DNA from: a virus
DNA: 64,000 bases
Reading direction: 5' to 3' (one strand)
Virus record (IMG/VR): IMGVR_UViG_3300020469_000014
Location: 1 to 64,000 of that record
Shown piece by piece: positions 45,057 through 51,968 of the stretch. The stretch's first letter is position 1. Each line of letters begins with the position of its first letter. The notes under the pieces were generated by a model. The model had not been told where the DNA came from and made no database searches. It worked only from the letters and a program-made list of their open reading frames with translations. The translations under genes were made by a program, and so were the position numbers.

Positions 45057-45329
45057 CTAGAATTTAGTCCTTGATTGTGCCACTTTAGCGATTGTCCTAC
45101 TATTCATAAACTGAGCAGGTCTCTTTGTATTACATGTAACAGCATAATTCATATCAAGTAAAATATCAATTTCTTCCGCCATGTTAAACACGTTGATTGC
45201 TTCATTTTCGACTGTCTTACCTTTATAGGTAACCACCTTCAATCTAGTAAGGTTACTAACTTTATTTTGTCCATCTTTGACTTCATAATAGTCAACAACT
45301 GTGTTTAGGTTATCAGATTGAAATTGCAT
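45057..45329 (-). CDS. Hypothetical protein (90 aa)
   Basis: Encodes MQFQSDNLNTVVDYYEVKDG, then VSNLTRLKVVTYKGKTVENE. Beta-hairpin-rich first half, helical NMAEEIDILLDMNYAV, basic C-terminal AKVAQSRTKF. The start is set by the leader after the cassette at 45355. Function unknown. Confidence 0.75.
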   Translation of the reverse strand: MQFQSDNLNTVVDYYEVKDGQNKVSNLTRLKVVTYKGKTVENEAINVFNMAEEIDILLDMNYAVTCNTKRPAQFMNSRTIAKVAQSRTKF

Positions 45330-45354
45330 GATGTTCTTTGTTTGTTATACTATC

Positions 45355-45415
45355 ATTATAGGGCACTGATATGCAATAACAACACTTAGTGTGCCACTAA
45401 TCAAACTGGCACACT
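45355..45415 (-). promoter_or_regulatory. Stem-loop/early-promoter cassette with 9-bp stem
   Basis: Dyad AGTGTGCCA-N10-TGGCACACT (45388-45415), -35 TTGTTA (45377-45382), 16-bp spacer ending GTGCCC, -10 TATAAT (45355-45360), then the AACAAACAAAG leader. It has the longest perfect stem of the set. Confidence 0.85.
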
Positions 45416-45429
45416 GTTGGTTGATTATA

Positions 45430-45678
45430 TCACCAATCTGGGGTAGGTTGCTTTGCCTGTGCTTTTTCGACCTTATCATAGTATTTGTCAACTGAACCCT
45501 CTAAGATTTCAAAGATAGTATCAACTTCATTTACATAATCATCAAATGGTTCTAATAATTGACCTTTAACTCTGTCCGCTCTGTAATGCTCACTCTTTTT
45601 AACACTATCCTCAAGTGAGCATAGGATAACACCTATTTGTGCTTCGGTTAGTGTGACTTTGTATAGTGTATTATTCAT
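45430..45678 (-). CDS. Small protein with LTEAQ-type N-terminus (82 aa)
   Basis: Start placed at ATG 45678, MNNTLYKVTLTEAQIGVILC, overlapping the previous stop by 8 nt. An alternative ATG at 45699 has AAGGAG 6 nt upstream and would add 7 residues. A beta-strand followed by LTEAQ-x2-VILCSLED matches the LTDxQFNxL small-protein family of this region. Charged helical remainder. Function unknown. Confidence 0.7.
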   Translation of the reverse strand: MNNTLYKVTLTEAQIGVILCSLEDSVKKSEHYRADRVKGQLLEPFDDYVNEVDTIFEILEGSVDKYYDKVEKAQAKQPTPDW

Positions 45679-45943
45679 GGATCCAGTTTCCTTGCTCATC
45701 ATAATCTCCTTCAGTAATAGATTCTAATCCATATGGATCACTATCAATAACGACTGATTGTAAACCTTTATAATCACGTCCCTGTAAACGATAGACTTCT
45801 TTCTGTTGTCTCATATCTCGATCGAGTCTATAACATAATTCTGCATTTAGTGCCATTAATTGACGTTTATCATCACTATGTTCAGAATAATGAAAGTTCA
45901 TACACTCTAACATGTATTCAAGTTCAATAATAGTAAATTTCAT
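45671..45943 (-). CDS. Hypothetical protein (90 aa)
   Basis: Starts at ATG 45943, MKFTIIELEYMLECMNFHYS, with GGAGGAG 9 nt upstream. Helical body with RQLMALNAELCYRLDRDMRQ, then an acidic, Asp/Gly-rich tail. The N-terminus (strand then ELEYMLE) resembles the LTDxQF family. Function unknown. Confidence 0.7.
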   Translation of the reverse strand: MKFTIIELEYMLECMNFHYSEHSDDKRQLMALNAELCYRLDRDMRQQKEVYRLQGRDYKGLQSVVIDSDPYGLESITEGDYDEQGNWIHE

Positions 45944-45944
45944 T

Positions 45945-46121
45945 TTAGTAGTCTCCTCCATATATTTCTTCCATCAACTCATCATAAAGTTTCTTTAGTT
46001 TAGTTGCTGTAATACTCTTTGCTTTATCATTAATTTTCTCTTCTGTCTTATCATCAAAATTCTTAGCAAGATCTTTGATCTCTTTGATGTAATAACGACA
46101 GTCTGATCTTGTTATGGTCAT
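45945..46121 (-). CDS. Small helical Lys-rich protein (58 aa)
   Basis: Encodes MTITRSDCRYYIKEIKDLAK, then NDKAKSITATKLKKLYDELM. Almost entirely amphipathic helix with many Lys/Glu pairs. ATG at 46121 follows AACAAACAAACAAATCT, the standard leader. Function unknown. Confidence 0.7.
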   Translation of the reverse strand: MTITRSDCRYYIKEIKDLAKNFDDKTEEKINDKAKSITATKLKKLYDELMEEIYGGDY

Positions 46122-46146
46122 AGATTTGTTTGTTTGTTATACTACT

Positions 46147-46203
46147 ATTATAGTAGCATGAGATTCAATAACAACCACGACTATGCCAGTAATTAAACTG
46201 GCA
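46147..46203 (-). promoter_or_regulatory. Stem-loop/early-promoter cassette with stop codon in the loop
   Basis: Dyad TGCCAGT-TTAATT-ACTGGCA (46184-46203) contains the TAA of the 56-aa gene in its loop. It is followed by TTGTTA (46169-46174), 16-bp spacer and TATAAT (46147-46152), then the AACAAACAAACAAA leader. Confidence 0.85.
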
Positions 46204-46363
46204 CATCATAGGTTGATTTATTTTTAAGAACATGCCAATATTCTTCATAAGATAGAGTTTCTTCTTTATCTGTATCGGTATTGAGTACAATATCAAAAGG
46301 ATAAAAAGCATAATATCTCATATGATCATCAACATACTCTTTGATTTGTTTATACTTAGTCAT
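46193..46363 (-). CDS. Small hypothetical protein (56 aa)
   Basis: Starts at ATG 46363, MTKYKQIKEYVDDHMRYYAF, with AAGGGG 7 nt upstream and an 8-nt overlap with the previous gene. Aromatic-rich. Its last codons (GTG CCA GTT TAA) are part of the downstream hairpin. Function unknown. Confidence 0.7.
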   Translation of the reverse strand: MTKYKQIKEYVDDHMRYYAFYPFDIVLNTDTDKEETLSYEEYWHVLKNKSTYDVPV

Positions 46364-46589
46364 CAGAACACCCCTTGATAACGCTTTGTATAGTATCGGT
46401 AAAATCCTCATCAAAGAATTCTTCGATCTCTACCATAGCATCATTAAATGAATGGTCATCTATCCATTTTTGCATATCTTGAGCAACATATACAACTAAA
46501 TCCTCGACTGACATTCCATCAACGACTCGATCGATATAACGCTCTTTAAGAGCATTGAATTGTTTGTCTGTTAGTTTTGTTTTGTTCAT
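46356..46589 (-). CDS. Small acidic LTDKQF-family protein (77 aa)
   Basis: Start placed at ATG 46589, MNKTKLTDKQFNALKERYID; an ATG 12 nt upstream is also possible. The N-terminal LTDKQFNAL is shared with two other genes at 48898 and 50863. The rest is helical and very acidic (VEIEEFFDEDFTDTIQ). Function unknown. Confidence 0.7.
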   Translation of the reverse strand: MNKTKLTDKQFNALKERYIDRVVDGMSVEDLVVYVAQDMQKWIDDHSFNDAMVEIEEFFDEDFTDTIQSVIKGCSDD

Positions 46590-46593
46590 AGTG

Positions 46594-46797
46594 TTAATCA
46601 TGGATGATAGAATCAAAAATTGTGTCATCATTAGGGAACTCATTTACCTTAGCAATTGCTGCTGCGGCAACCATGTTCCAGACCTTTTGTCCTGACATTT
46701 TCTGATCTTGACAATGGAAAGCAACTGTATCCTCTAAGAGTTCAAGCACTTCCATTGACTCATTAAAGAGTTTTTCGTATTCTACAGGGTTCATCAT
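46594..46797 (-). CDS. Small hypothetical protein (67 aa)
   Basis: Encodes MMNPVEYEKLFNESMEVLEL, then QKMSGQKVWNMVAAAAIAKV. GAGG 5 nt upstream of the ATG; overlaps the previous stop by ATGA. Helical. The YEKLFNES opening is loosely like the small-protein family. Function unknown. Confidence 0.7.
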   Translation of the reverse strand: MMNPVEYEKLFNESMEVLELLEDTVAFHCQDQKMSGQKVWNMVAAAAIAKVNEFPNDDTIFDSIIHD

Positions 46798-47027
46798 ACA
46801 GTCCTCACGAATAGTTTTGAAATGCGATCGTCAATTTCATTGACTCTCTCATAAACTGATCTGCCTTCGATCAATTCATCTTCTTGCATACTGTCATCAT
46901 CATAACAACGATAATCTTCAAGTGCATTTGAAATAGTGTCCCATTCTCCATCAGTGAAAAATGAGCGAATTGTTTGTAGTTGGTCAAAAGAGAAGTCTCT
47001 AACCAGTGATCCTTGACGATTCATCAT
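46794..47027 (-). CDS. Small acidic protein (77 aa)
   Basis: Encodes MMNRQGSLVRDFSFDQLQTI, then EWDTISNALEDYRCYDDDSM. The start (either of two adjacent ATGs) follows the AACAAACAAACAAACTTT leader. FSFDQLQTIRSFF is again a strand-then-helix opening. First gene of a four-gene operon. Function unknown. Confidence 0.7.
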   Translation of the reverse strand: MMNRQGSLVRDFSFDQLQTIRSFFTDGEWDTISNALEDYRCYDDDSMQEDELIEGRSVYERVNEIDDRISKLFVRTV

Positions 47028-47053
47028 AAAGTTTGTTTGTTTGTTATACTATC

Positions 47054-47108
47054 ATTATAGGGCAGTGACTCAAAGAATCAACCGCCCTTGTGCCAGTTTG
47101 TCTACTGG
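47054..47108 (-). promoter_or_regulatory. Stem-loop/early-promoter cassette with stop codon in dyad
   Basis: Dyad CCAGT-AGACAA-ACTGG (47093-47108) contains the TAG of the 100-aa gene. Then TTGATT (47076-47081), 16-bp spacer ending CTGCCC, TATAAT (47054-47059) and the AACAAACAAACAAAC leader. Confidence 0.8.
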
Positions 47109-47404
47109 TCTAATGCCCATAGACTTCCACCATCAAAATCGGTAGGGTATCCATAGTTTCTAACTAACATATCTCTAACTCTTTCTCTGTCAAGTGAATC
47201 ACCATCGCCCCAAGTGAATCTATCATTATCCAAATCAGATATCACTTGTAAGTAATCTTCCGTAGCAAGTGTAATGTCACCTTTAGTAACATTCATTTGA
47301 TAAAGTGCATCATCAGCACCATAGAATGAAAAGACATAATCAATAAACTCATCAAGTTGATTGATGTCATATTTTGATTTTCCGATAGCAACGATAGAAG
47401 TCAT
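47102..47404 (-). CDS. Hypothetical acidic protein (100 aa)
   Basis: Encodes MTSIVAIGKSKYDINQLDEF, then FTWGDGDSLDRERVRDMLVR. Acidic alpha/beta protein, sole gene of its transcription unit, with its own cassette upstream. Function unknown. Confidence 0.75.
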   Translation of the reverse strand: MTSIVAIGKSKYDINQLDEFIDYVFSFYGADDALYQMNVTKGDITLATEDYLQVISDLDNDRFTWGDGDSLDRERVRDMLVRNYGYPTDFDGGSLWALDQ

Positions 47405-47429
47405 AAACCTGTTTGTTTGTTATACTATC

Positions 47430-47487
47430 ATTATAGGGCAGTGATATTGAATATCAACCGCCCTTGTGCCACTTATTCAACTGTCAC
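47430..47487 (-). promoter_or_regulatory. Stem-loop/early-promoter cassette with stop codon in the loop
   Basis: Dyad GTGACA...TGGCAC (47466-47487, one mismatch) contains the TGA of the 64-aa gene. TTGATA (47452-47457), 16-bp spacer, TATAAT (47430-47435), then the AACAAACAAACAGG leader. Confidence 0.8.
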
Positions 47488-47671
47488 TAGGTACAACCAT
47501 TTGTGGGATTCCATCTTGAATATCCGCTAAGTGTCCTAGTTTATGACGAATTTTCCTAAAATTAACGTCAAAATCATCGCTCAACTTGTCAGTAACCCTA
47601 CAAGGCGTACCTAAGATAAGTTGAAGCAGAGCGTCACACTCTGCTGCGGTTAGATTTGGGTCATTCATCAT
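47477..47671 (-). CDS. Small hypothetical protein (64 aa)
   Basis: Encodes MMNDPNLTAAECDALLQLIL, then FDVNFRKIRHKLGHLADIQD. GAGG 6 nt upstream; overlaps the previous stop by ATGA. The LTAAECDALLQLI opening fits the LTDxQFNxL-type family. Function unknown. Confidence 0.7.
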   Translation of the reverse strand: MMNDPNLTAAECDALLQLILGTPCRVTDKLSDDFDVNFRKIRHKLGHLADIQDGIPQMVVPSDS

Positions 47672-48150
47672 GCTACCTCGTATAATTCTTTTGGATAATC
47701 AGCAGGGATAGTTTCTTTGATAGGTTTGAATGTATCGTTGAAATCTTTAGTCTCTTTGTTCCAAAAACTGAGACCATAACACTCTAGAGTTCCGTCAAGT
47801 TCCTTGACGTAAGCATACTCTCCACAACACTTGTCAGTATCCTCAAAGAAGTGAGAGATAGTTTTGTGAAGTTTAGGAGCATTATCATCCATAGACTCAC
47901 CTCGCTCTGTATAATAGCAAGGTTTGTACTCTCTACCTTCTAACTCTTCGGGTTCCTTAAGATCCCAACCTGAGTTAGTATAGCAACAACTCATGTTACC
48001 ACCATCAATAAGTTCAGCGAATTGGTCTCTAGTATCATAGTGCTTGTTGAGAGTAACTCCCAACCACTGTGGATAACCATCCCAGTGATGATATACTGAA
48101 AGGATTGAACCATCAGCAAGGCGAAGTCCGATTCTTGAATTTGTTGACAT
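47668..48150 (-). CDS. Conserved phage hypothetical protein with YHHWDGYP motif (160 aa)
   Basis: Starts MSTNSRIGLRLADGSILSVY, immediately followed by HHWDGYPQWLG. This N-terminal pattern is found in hypothetical proteins of many unrelated phages. Four Cys residues in CCYTNSG and DKCCGEY might bind metal. Transcribed from the cassette at 48178. Biochemical role unknown. Confidence 0.8.
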   Translation of the reverse strand: MSTNSRIGLRLADGSILSVYHHWDGYPQWLGVTLNKHYDTRDQFAELIDGGNMSCCYTNSGWDLKEPEELEGREYKPCYYTERGESMDDNAPKLHKTISHFFEDTDKCCGEYAYVKELDGTLECYGLSFWNKETKDFNDTFKPIKETIPADYPKELYEVA

Positions 48151-48177
48151 AGTGTGTTGTTTGTTTGTTATGTACTT

Positions 48178-48238
48178 ATTATAGTGTGGTGGGAATGGAA
48201 ATCAACCACCTGTGTGCCACTAATCTAAGTGTCACAGG
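48178..48238 (-). promoter_or_regulatory. Stem-loop/early-promoter cassette
   Basis: Extended hairpin CCTGTG-A-CACT-TAGATT-AGTG-G-CACACAGG (48209-48238) overlaps the TGA of the 85-aa gene. Then TTGATT (48200-48205), 16-bp spacer, TATAAT (48178-48183) and the ATAACAAACAAACAAC leader. Confidence 0.8.
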
Positions 48239-48489
48239 TCTGCTGGGTCTGAAGGCATCACCTGTGGTACGATCATCAGTTGTAACCTATCAACGACAGC
48301 GGGCACTAGATAACTACCATCAAAAGAGCAAGTTCCGTCATCATTCTTGTTACCTAACTTCTCACAAATTGCATCACTAACTAACTCATATAAAACGTTA
48401 TGTTTCCTTGGGTTCTGATAAATGTGTTCAATAACTTCCAATACCAAAGCATCAGCAAGTTTGTTTAATGTCTCTTTAGATAGAGTCAT
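48232..48489 (-). CDS. Hypothetical protein (85 aa)
   Basis: Encodes MTLSKETLNKLADALVLEVI, then YELVSDAICEKLGNKNDDGT. AGGAGG lies 6 nt upstream, one of the strongest ribosome-binding sites in this region. Mainly helical. Last gene of a four-gene operon from 49317. Function unknown. Confidence 0.75.
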   Translation of the reverse strand: MTLSKETLNKLADALVLEVIEHIYQNPRKHNVLYELVSDAICEKLGNKNDDGTCSFDGSYLVPAVVDRLQLMIVPQVMPSDPADL

Positions 48490-48514
48490 TTAGTCCTCCT
48501 TTTTGTTTGTGTGG

Positions 48515-48901
48515 TCATTTTCCAATTCCCATAGGGTCATCTGATTCGCTCTCTAATTGAGAGACAATTGCACTATCAATTTTGTCTAGTTCTTCTTGAT
48601 GAAACTTTCTTGTCCATCCATCATTGTATGATGAATTTGCATTTACCAAATGGTGTGCTCGGTTTCCAATCAAAACATCATTTTCTTCTCTATAATATTC
48701 ATAAACAAGTTGTTGATATATGTCAAACAACTCTTGCAATACTACTCCTTCGAGATCAGTCCATGAACCAACGTAGTCAACTTGTGTCTCATCATATCCG
48801 CCCTTCTTGAAACTAGGAGCACTAAAAAAGTGCATATCTGTGTCTATCATGAAGTGATGACCATACTTCTCACTCTCGTAAGTTTTTACATATGTCCTCA
48901 T
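48515..48901 (-). CDS. Hypothetical protein (128 aa)
   Basis: Encodes MRTYVKTYESEKYGHHFMID, then YREENDVLIGNRAHHLVNAN. GGAGG 6 nt upstream and an ATGA overlap with the previous gene. Mixed alpha/beta with several His residues. No known family. Confidence 0.75.
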   Translation of the reverse strand: MRTYVKTYESEKYGHHFMIDTDMHFFSAPSFKKGGYDETQVDYVGSWTDLEGVVLQELFDIYQQLVYEYYREENDVLIGNRAHHLVNANSSYNDGWTRKFHQEELDKIDSAIVSQLESESDDPMGIGK

Positions 48902-49083
48902 TTTGTACCTCCATCAACTGCTATCATTTTGTGGTATATGTCATATGAAATATAATCTCTAATATCATTTGAGAGATCAGGGTCATGCTTTGTTTCTACT
49001 CTCTCTTTGAGTGAGAAATAAGTCGGTTCAAATATCTCAAAGAGTCTATTGAACTCGGTATCTGTTAGGTTTAATGTTTTCAT
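48898..49083 (-). CDS. Small LTDTEF-family protein (61 aa)
   Basis: Encodes MKTLNLTDTEFNRLFEIFEP, then SLKERVETKHDPDLSNDIRD. The N-terminal strand plus LTDxxFNxL helix matches the genes at 46356 and 50863. Overlaps its neighbours on both sides by ATGA. Function unknown. Confidence 0.75.
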   Translation of the reverse strand: MKTLNLTDTEFNRLFEIFEPTYFSLKERVETKHDPDLSNDIRDYISYDIYHKMIAVDGGTK

Positions 49084-49295
49084 AGGTCAATAGTATGCTC
49101 AAGTTTTAGACGTAATAGTGAGTCAACAACCGATTCCATAGTTGTCTTAGAGTAACCAACTGCATAGGGATAATCCTTCTTGTAGTCAGCGGCACTCTGT
49201 TCCGAAGCACCATAACATACCTCAATTGATTCATTGAGTGACATAATTATTGCATCAATAACGTAGGTCGGGATTTCAAGTTTGGGATCTGGCAT
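49080..49295 (-). CDS. Small hypothetical protein (71 aa)
   Basis: Encodes MPDPKLEIPTYVIDAIIMSL, then ESVVDSLLRLKLEHTIDL. Helical; first gene of its operon behind a TTGCAA-16-TATAAT promoter. Function unknown. Confidence 0.7.
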   Translation of the reverse strand: MPDPKLEIPTYVIDAIIMSLNESIEVCYGASEQSAADYKKDYPYAVGYSKTTMESVVDSLLRLKLEHTIDL

Positions 49296-49316
49296 TGAAT
49301 TACCTTATATGTTTAT

Positions 49317-49374
49317 ATTATAGTATAATAAAATAGGATTGCAACCACTCATGTGACATTTATTCAACTGGCAC
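49317..49374 (-). promoter_or_regulatory. Stem-loop/early-promoter cassette, leader variant
   Basis: Imperfect dyad GTGCCA...TGTCAC (49353-49374), -35 TTGCAA (49339-49344), 16-bp spacer, -10 TATAAT (49317-49322). The leader here is ATATAAACATATAAGG rather than AACAAACA. Confidence 0.75.
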
Positions 49375-49388
49375 ACCCGATGAAGTGA

Positions 49389-50360
49389 TTAAGAGTTGGT
49401 AATCACTTCATCTGGTACGCCCCATGTCTTTTTCATGTTAAAGTTTGCATAACTGAAGCGTTGACGTTTGACAAGTTTGTATGTACCATATTTGTTAGTC
49501 ATCACATAACCCTCATGTTCATAGGGTTGACCATCAATAAGACACTCTACATCTTGTGACGTAGTGATGCCTTGCATCAATAGTTCTTTAACTTCGATAA
49601 TCATATTGTACAAGTGGAATAGGTTTTTTGAATATCCTGTATCACTTGCAAGTTGATCTGGGTTAAGTTTCTTGCCTTCCCTCACATAACTGTTGACGAT
49701 TACCTTTAGTGTTTTCCCTTCCTTGAGCGTGGGGAACTCGGTGAATCGTACCAACGTGCGAATAAGAATGAGCAAAAATTCGATCTTTGCATTTAAGCGG
49801 TTTGATCGGGCGCCCATACTAGCATGAGTATCAACTTGATAGTGTCTCAAGTTGGTACAGTCGAGATTCCCATAGTTATTAGTCCTATAATGGAATACTG
49901 CATCTAATTCTTGAATAGTTGCACCAACATATTCAGTATGAGTCGCTACAACCACTGATTGTTTGATTACTTTATCAAATTTGTAGGTGATTGTGTTAGG
50001 TTTGTAAGTATCATTACCACCATAACCAATGAAGTCGCACTGATATACCCCATGCTCTGTGGGCAGGGTCTCAAGACAAGTGTGTAGAATACTTGCTACG
50101 TTTGGGATGTTCCCATGATTAGTTTCAATGTCATCATGAGTATAGTTTATCTTGATCTTTTTCTTATTGAATACTGATTTAGTACCAACAAAGAATCTAC
50201 CATTCTCAGGGTTGACTCCATAGACGACAGCGGGGGCACCATCATATTTGACTGATATTTGATTTCTCTTGCTCTTCAGAAACTTGATCACATCAACAGC
50301 ACCCTCCTTACCAAGGGTCAGGATGCTGTCCTCTGGGTGTTCTAGGTGTTTGTTCTTCAT
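49389..50360 (-). CDS. Nucleotidyltransferase/ligase-like protein (323 aa)
   Basis: Resembles the covalent nucleotidyltransferase superfamily (DNA/RNA ligases, capping enzymes). Motif I K38-Y-D-G in ISVKYDGAPAVVYG supplies the candidate adenylated lysine. A motif III-like strand GVYQCDFIGYG is at 104-114. Near residue 285 EHEGYVMTNKYG followed by YKLVKRQRF resembles motifs IV and V. I chose ATG 50360 because the longer frame starts upstream of the TATAAT box; that box is only 6 nt from this ATG, so the mRNA is probably leaderless. It may be a polynucleotide ligase, or a relative that has taken up another role. Related proteins occur in T4-like phages. Confidence 0.7.
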   Translation of the reverse strand: MKNKHLEHPEDSILTLGKEGAVDVIKFLKSKRNQISVKYDGAPAVVYGVNPENGRFFVGTKSVFNKKKIKINYTHDDIETNHGNIPNVASILHTCLETLPTEHGVYQCDFIGYGGNDTYKPNTITYKFDKVIKQSVVVATHTEYVGATIQELDAVFHYRTNNYGNLDCTNLRHYQVDTHASMGARSNRLNAKIEFLLILIRTLVRFTEFPTLKEGKTLKVIVNSYVREGKKLNPDQLASDTGYSKNLFHLYNMIIEVKELLMQGITTSQDVECLIDGQPYEHEGYVMTNKYGTYKLVKRQRFSYANFNMKKTWGVPDEVITNS

Positions 50361-50366
50361 ACTACC

Positions 50367-50424
50367 ATTATACACCATGCCAACAGGAAAACAACCCTCT
50401 CTGTACCAGTTTGTAGACTGTCAC
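50367..50424 (-). promoter_or_regulatory. Promoter cassette producing a leaderless mRNA
   Basis: Imperfect dyad GTGACAGT...ACTGGTAC (50403-50424) overlapping the TGA of the 102-aa gene. -35 TTGTTT (50389-50394), 16-bp spacer, TATAAT (50367-50372). The ATG of the ligase-like gene begins 6 nt after the -10 box. Confidence 0.75.
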
Positions 50425-50729
50425 ACAAAGAATTGTTCTAGTGGGGTCAAGTTAAGTTTCATTGCAGTATAGGGCGAAGTGTCCTCTATTGAGACTTCTT
50501 TACCTATTCTATTTGAATTGATGGGGGCGTAGTAAGCGTGCGTACTGCTTCTCTTTGTTCTCTTATGCTTGACGAATCCCCAGATACAACGAGATTCATC
50601 ACCATCATTATAGAGAAACCTATAGTCAGATACAGTCCAGATAGCATCCACATTAGTTTTAAATTGTATCGACTCATAGCGGTATCCTTTAGGTGGTTGG
50701 TGAATAAAATCGTCTGGAAGTGCGGTCAC
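50421..50729 (-). CDS. Hypothetical protein (102 aa), GTG start
   Basis: GTG at 50729 opens (M)TALPDDFIHQPPKGYRYESI. The core has IWTVSDYRFLYNDGDESRCI and RTKRSSTHAYYAPINSNRIG, a beta-rich domain with a basic loop. It is preceded by a roughly 80-nt structured leader, unusual here. I recall similar cyanophage hypotheticals; function unknown. Confidence 0.7.
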   Translation of the reverse strand: MTALPDDFIHQPPKGYRYESIQFKTNVDAIWTVSDYRFLYNDGDESRCIWGFVKHKRTKRSSTHAYYAPINSNRIGKEVSIEDTSPYTAMKLNLTPLEQFFV

Positions 50730-50749
50730 AATTTATCAGTTAAAAGATT

Positions 50750-50809
50750 GTGGGAGAGATTCGACTTAAAGAGCATTTTCCACTGGGGTCGCTCACTCTT
50801 GCCTCCCAC
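50750..50809 (-). promoter_or_regulatory. Structured 5' leader, GTGGGAG...CTCCCAC
   Basis: Inverted repeat GTGGGAG (50803-50809) and CTCCCAC (50750-50756) with about 46 nt between, in the leader of the 102-aa gene just after its promoter. It resembles the leader hairpin at 54854 in position and in the initial GTGG(G)AGG sequence. Confidence 0.55.
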
Positions 50810-50815
50810 ATTTAT

Positions 50816-50873
50816 ATAATAATCCATTGGGATAGGATTACAACCAGTAGTGTGCCAGTTTATTATATGTCAC
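50816..50873 (-). promoter_or_regulatory. Stem-loop/promoter cassette TTGTAA-16-TATTAT
   Basis: Imperfect dyad GTGACA...TGGCAC (50852-50873) containing the TAA of the 63-aa gene, -35 TTGTAA (50838-50843), 16-bp spacer, -10 TATTAT (50816-50821). Confidence 0.7.
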
Positions 50874-51054
50874 ATTCGGGGTTGAGAAATTGTCTATTTC
50901 GCTTTACCTTAGTAGTTGAAATATCAATTAGGTCTTCTAACTCTTCAATAGAATTAGATAGGTTATCATCATCTTTCTCTTCAGAATAGAAAAATAATGC
51001 TTCACTTAACAAGTTGAATTGCTTGTCAGTTAGTGTTACATCGATCTTATACAT
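50863..51054 (-). CDS. Small acidic LTDKQF-family protein (63 aa)
   Basis: Encodes MYKIDVTLTDKQFNLLSEAL, then EEKDDDNLSNSIEELEDLID and a basic C-terminal patch. Shares LTDKQFNxL with 46356 and LTDxEFNxL with 48898. GAGG 4 nt upstream, 1 nt after the oxygenase stop. Function unknown. Confidence 0.75.
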   Translation of the reverse strand: MYKIDVTLTDKQFNLLSEALFFYSEEKDDDNLSNSIEELEDLIDISTTKVKRNRQFLNPECDI

Positions 51055-51055
51055 C

Positions 51056-51667
51056 TTACCTCATAGGTATGTTAAATGACATGATTGTCCTCTGTTTATC
51101 TGATTTAGATACTGGCGATTCATGTAACAATACAGAGGGGAAAGTTAGAATCTCACCTTCATTTACTGAAGGCGCAACCTTATCTATTGTACCATAAAAA
51201 GGGTTAGGATTAGGACTATAAAATGTAGTGGGAAAGTGCTCTTCTGCATCAAATTCAACATATAATACACATGATATATTCATTAAACCATGATTGTGGG
51301 CACCATGATATTGTCCTCTGTCATATCTCTGTGACCATAGTTGCCAATCCTCAATACCTTTGAAAGGGCAATCTCCTCTATATCTATCATTCAATATCTG
51401 TGTGTATTCATTAACTAACCTATCTAAATCAGTTTCCAATATCTCATAAAACTCCATAAGATATGGTGCTGAAGTCTGATACTTATAGTAATCAGTCTGG
51501 CACTCATAATCTTGTTTAAAGTAATCAAACTCTTGAAGATCATCACCAGTAAAATCCATTAGATTTAAGAGTTTAGATTTCTTGTCACTCCAATCATCTA
51601 CCACAAACTTAGTGATAGGGAACCCAAATAGATTTAGAGATTGACCGTTCATTTCTTGTGATTTCAT
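51056..51667 (-). CDS. 2OG-Fe(II) oxygenase, HxH type (203 aa)
   Basis: A PF13759-like 2OG dioxygenase. H124-N-H126 in GQYHGAHNHGLMNISCVLYV and distal H182 in PSVLLHESPV form the iron site; R193 in KQRTIMSFNI binds 2-oxoglutarate. The short N-terminal domain (LNLFGFPITKFVVDDW) is typical of cyanophage versions. Substrate unknown. It starts at the ATGA overlap with a possible 29-aa gene and precedes an LTDKQF-type gene. Confidence 0.85.
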   Translation of the reverse strand: MKSQEMNGQSLNLFGFPITKFVVDDWSDKKSKLLNLMDFTGDDLQEFDYFKQDYECQTDYYKYQTSAPYLMEFYEILETDLDRLVNEYTQILNDRYRGDCPFKGIEDWQLWSQRYDRGQYHGAHNHGLMNISCVLYVEFDAEEHFPTTFYSPNPNPFYGTIDKVAPSVNEGEILTFPSVLLHESPVSKSDKQRTIMSFNIPMR

Positions 51668-51753
51668 TTTCTGTCTTGAGAACCCTTGCCACCACTAGAC
51701 CAAAGACCTGTTTTTTCCATAATTCTGTCCGTCAGGTGTGTTTGGTCATCCAT
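51664..51753 (-). CDS. Possible very small protein (29 aa)
   Basis: ATG at 51753 opens MDDQTHLTDRIMEKTGLWSS...GSQDRK, whose TGA overlaps the oxygenase ATG (ATGA). GGG directly precedes the ATG. The coupling is suggestive but the frame is short. Confidence 0.4.
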   Translation of the reverse strand: MDDQTHLTDRIMEKTGLWSSGGKGSQDRK

Positions 51754-51797
51754 CCCACTCTCGTTATGGAAAAAAGACTAAGTGTCATCCTAGAAGT

Positions 51798-51968
51798 TCA
51801 TTTGTGCTTATAGTTCTTTCTTGATTTGCGCCTTGGTTTTATACCCTTGTCTCTCTTCAACTCTGCTTTAAGTTTCTTTAGAAATTTCAAGTGATCAGGA
51901 TACACCAATCTCATCAGATCCTTTTTAGTCTGTCTCGATTCTTTACTAATCTCTGTCCACCTCAACAT
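51798..51968 (-). CDS. Small very basic protein (56 aa)
   Basis: ATG at 51968 opens MLRWTEISKESRQTKKDLMR, ending KPRRKSRKNYKHK; a further ATG lies just upstream at 51971. About 20 of 56 residues are Lys/Arg, suggesting nucleic-acid binding. Overlaps the end of the acidic 88-aa gene by about 20 nt in another frame. Function unknown. Confidence 0.6.
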   Translation of the reverse strand: MLRWTEISKESRQTKKDLMRLVYPDHLKFLKKLKAELKRDKGIKPRRKSRKNYKHK

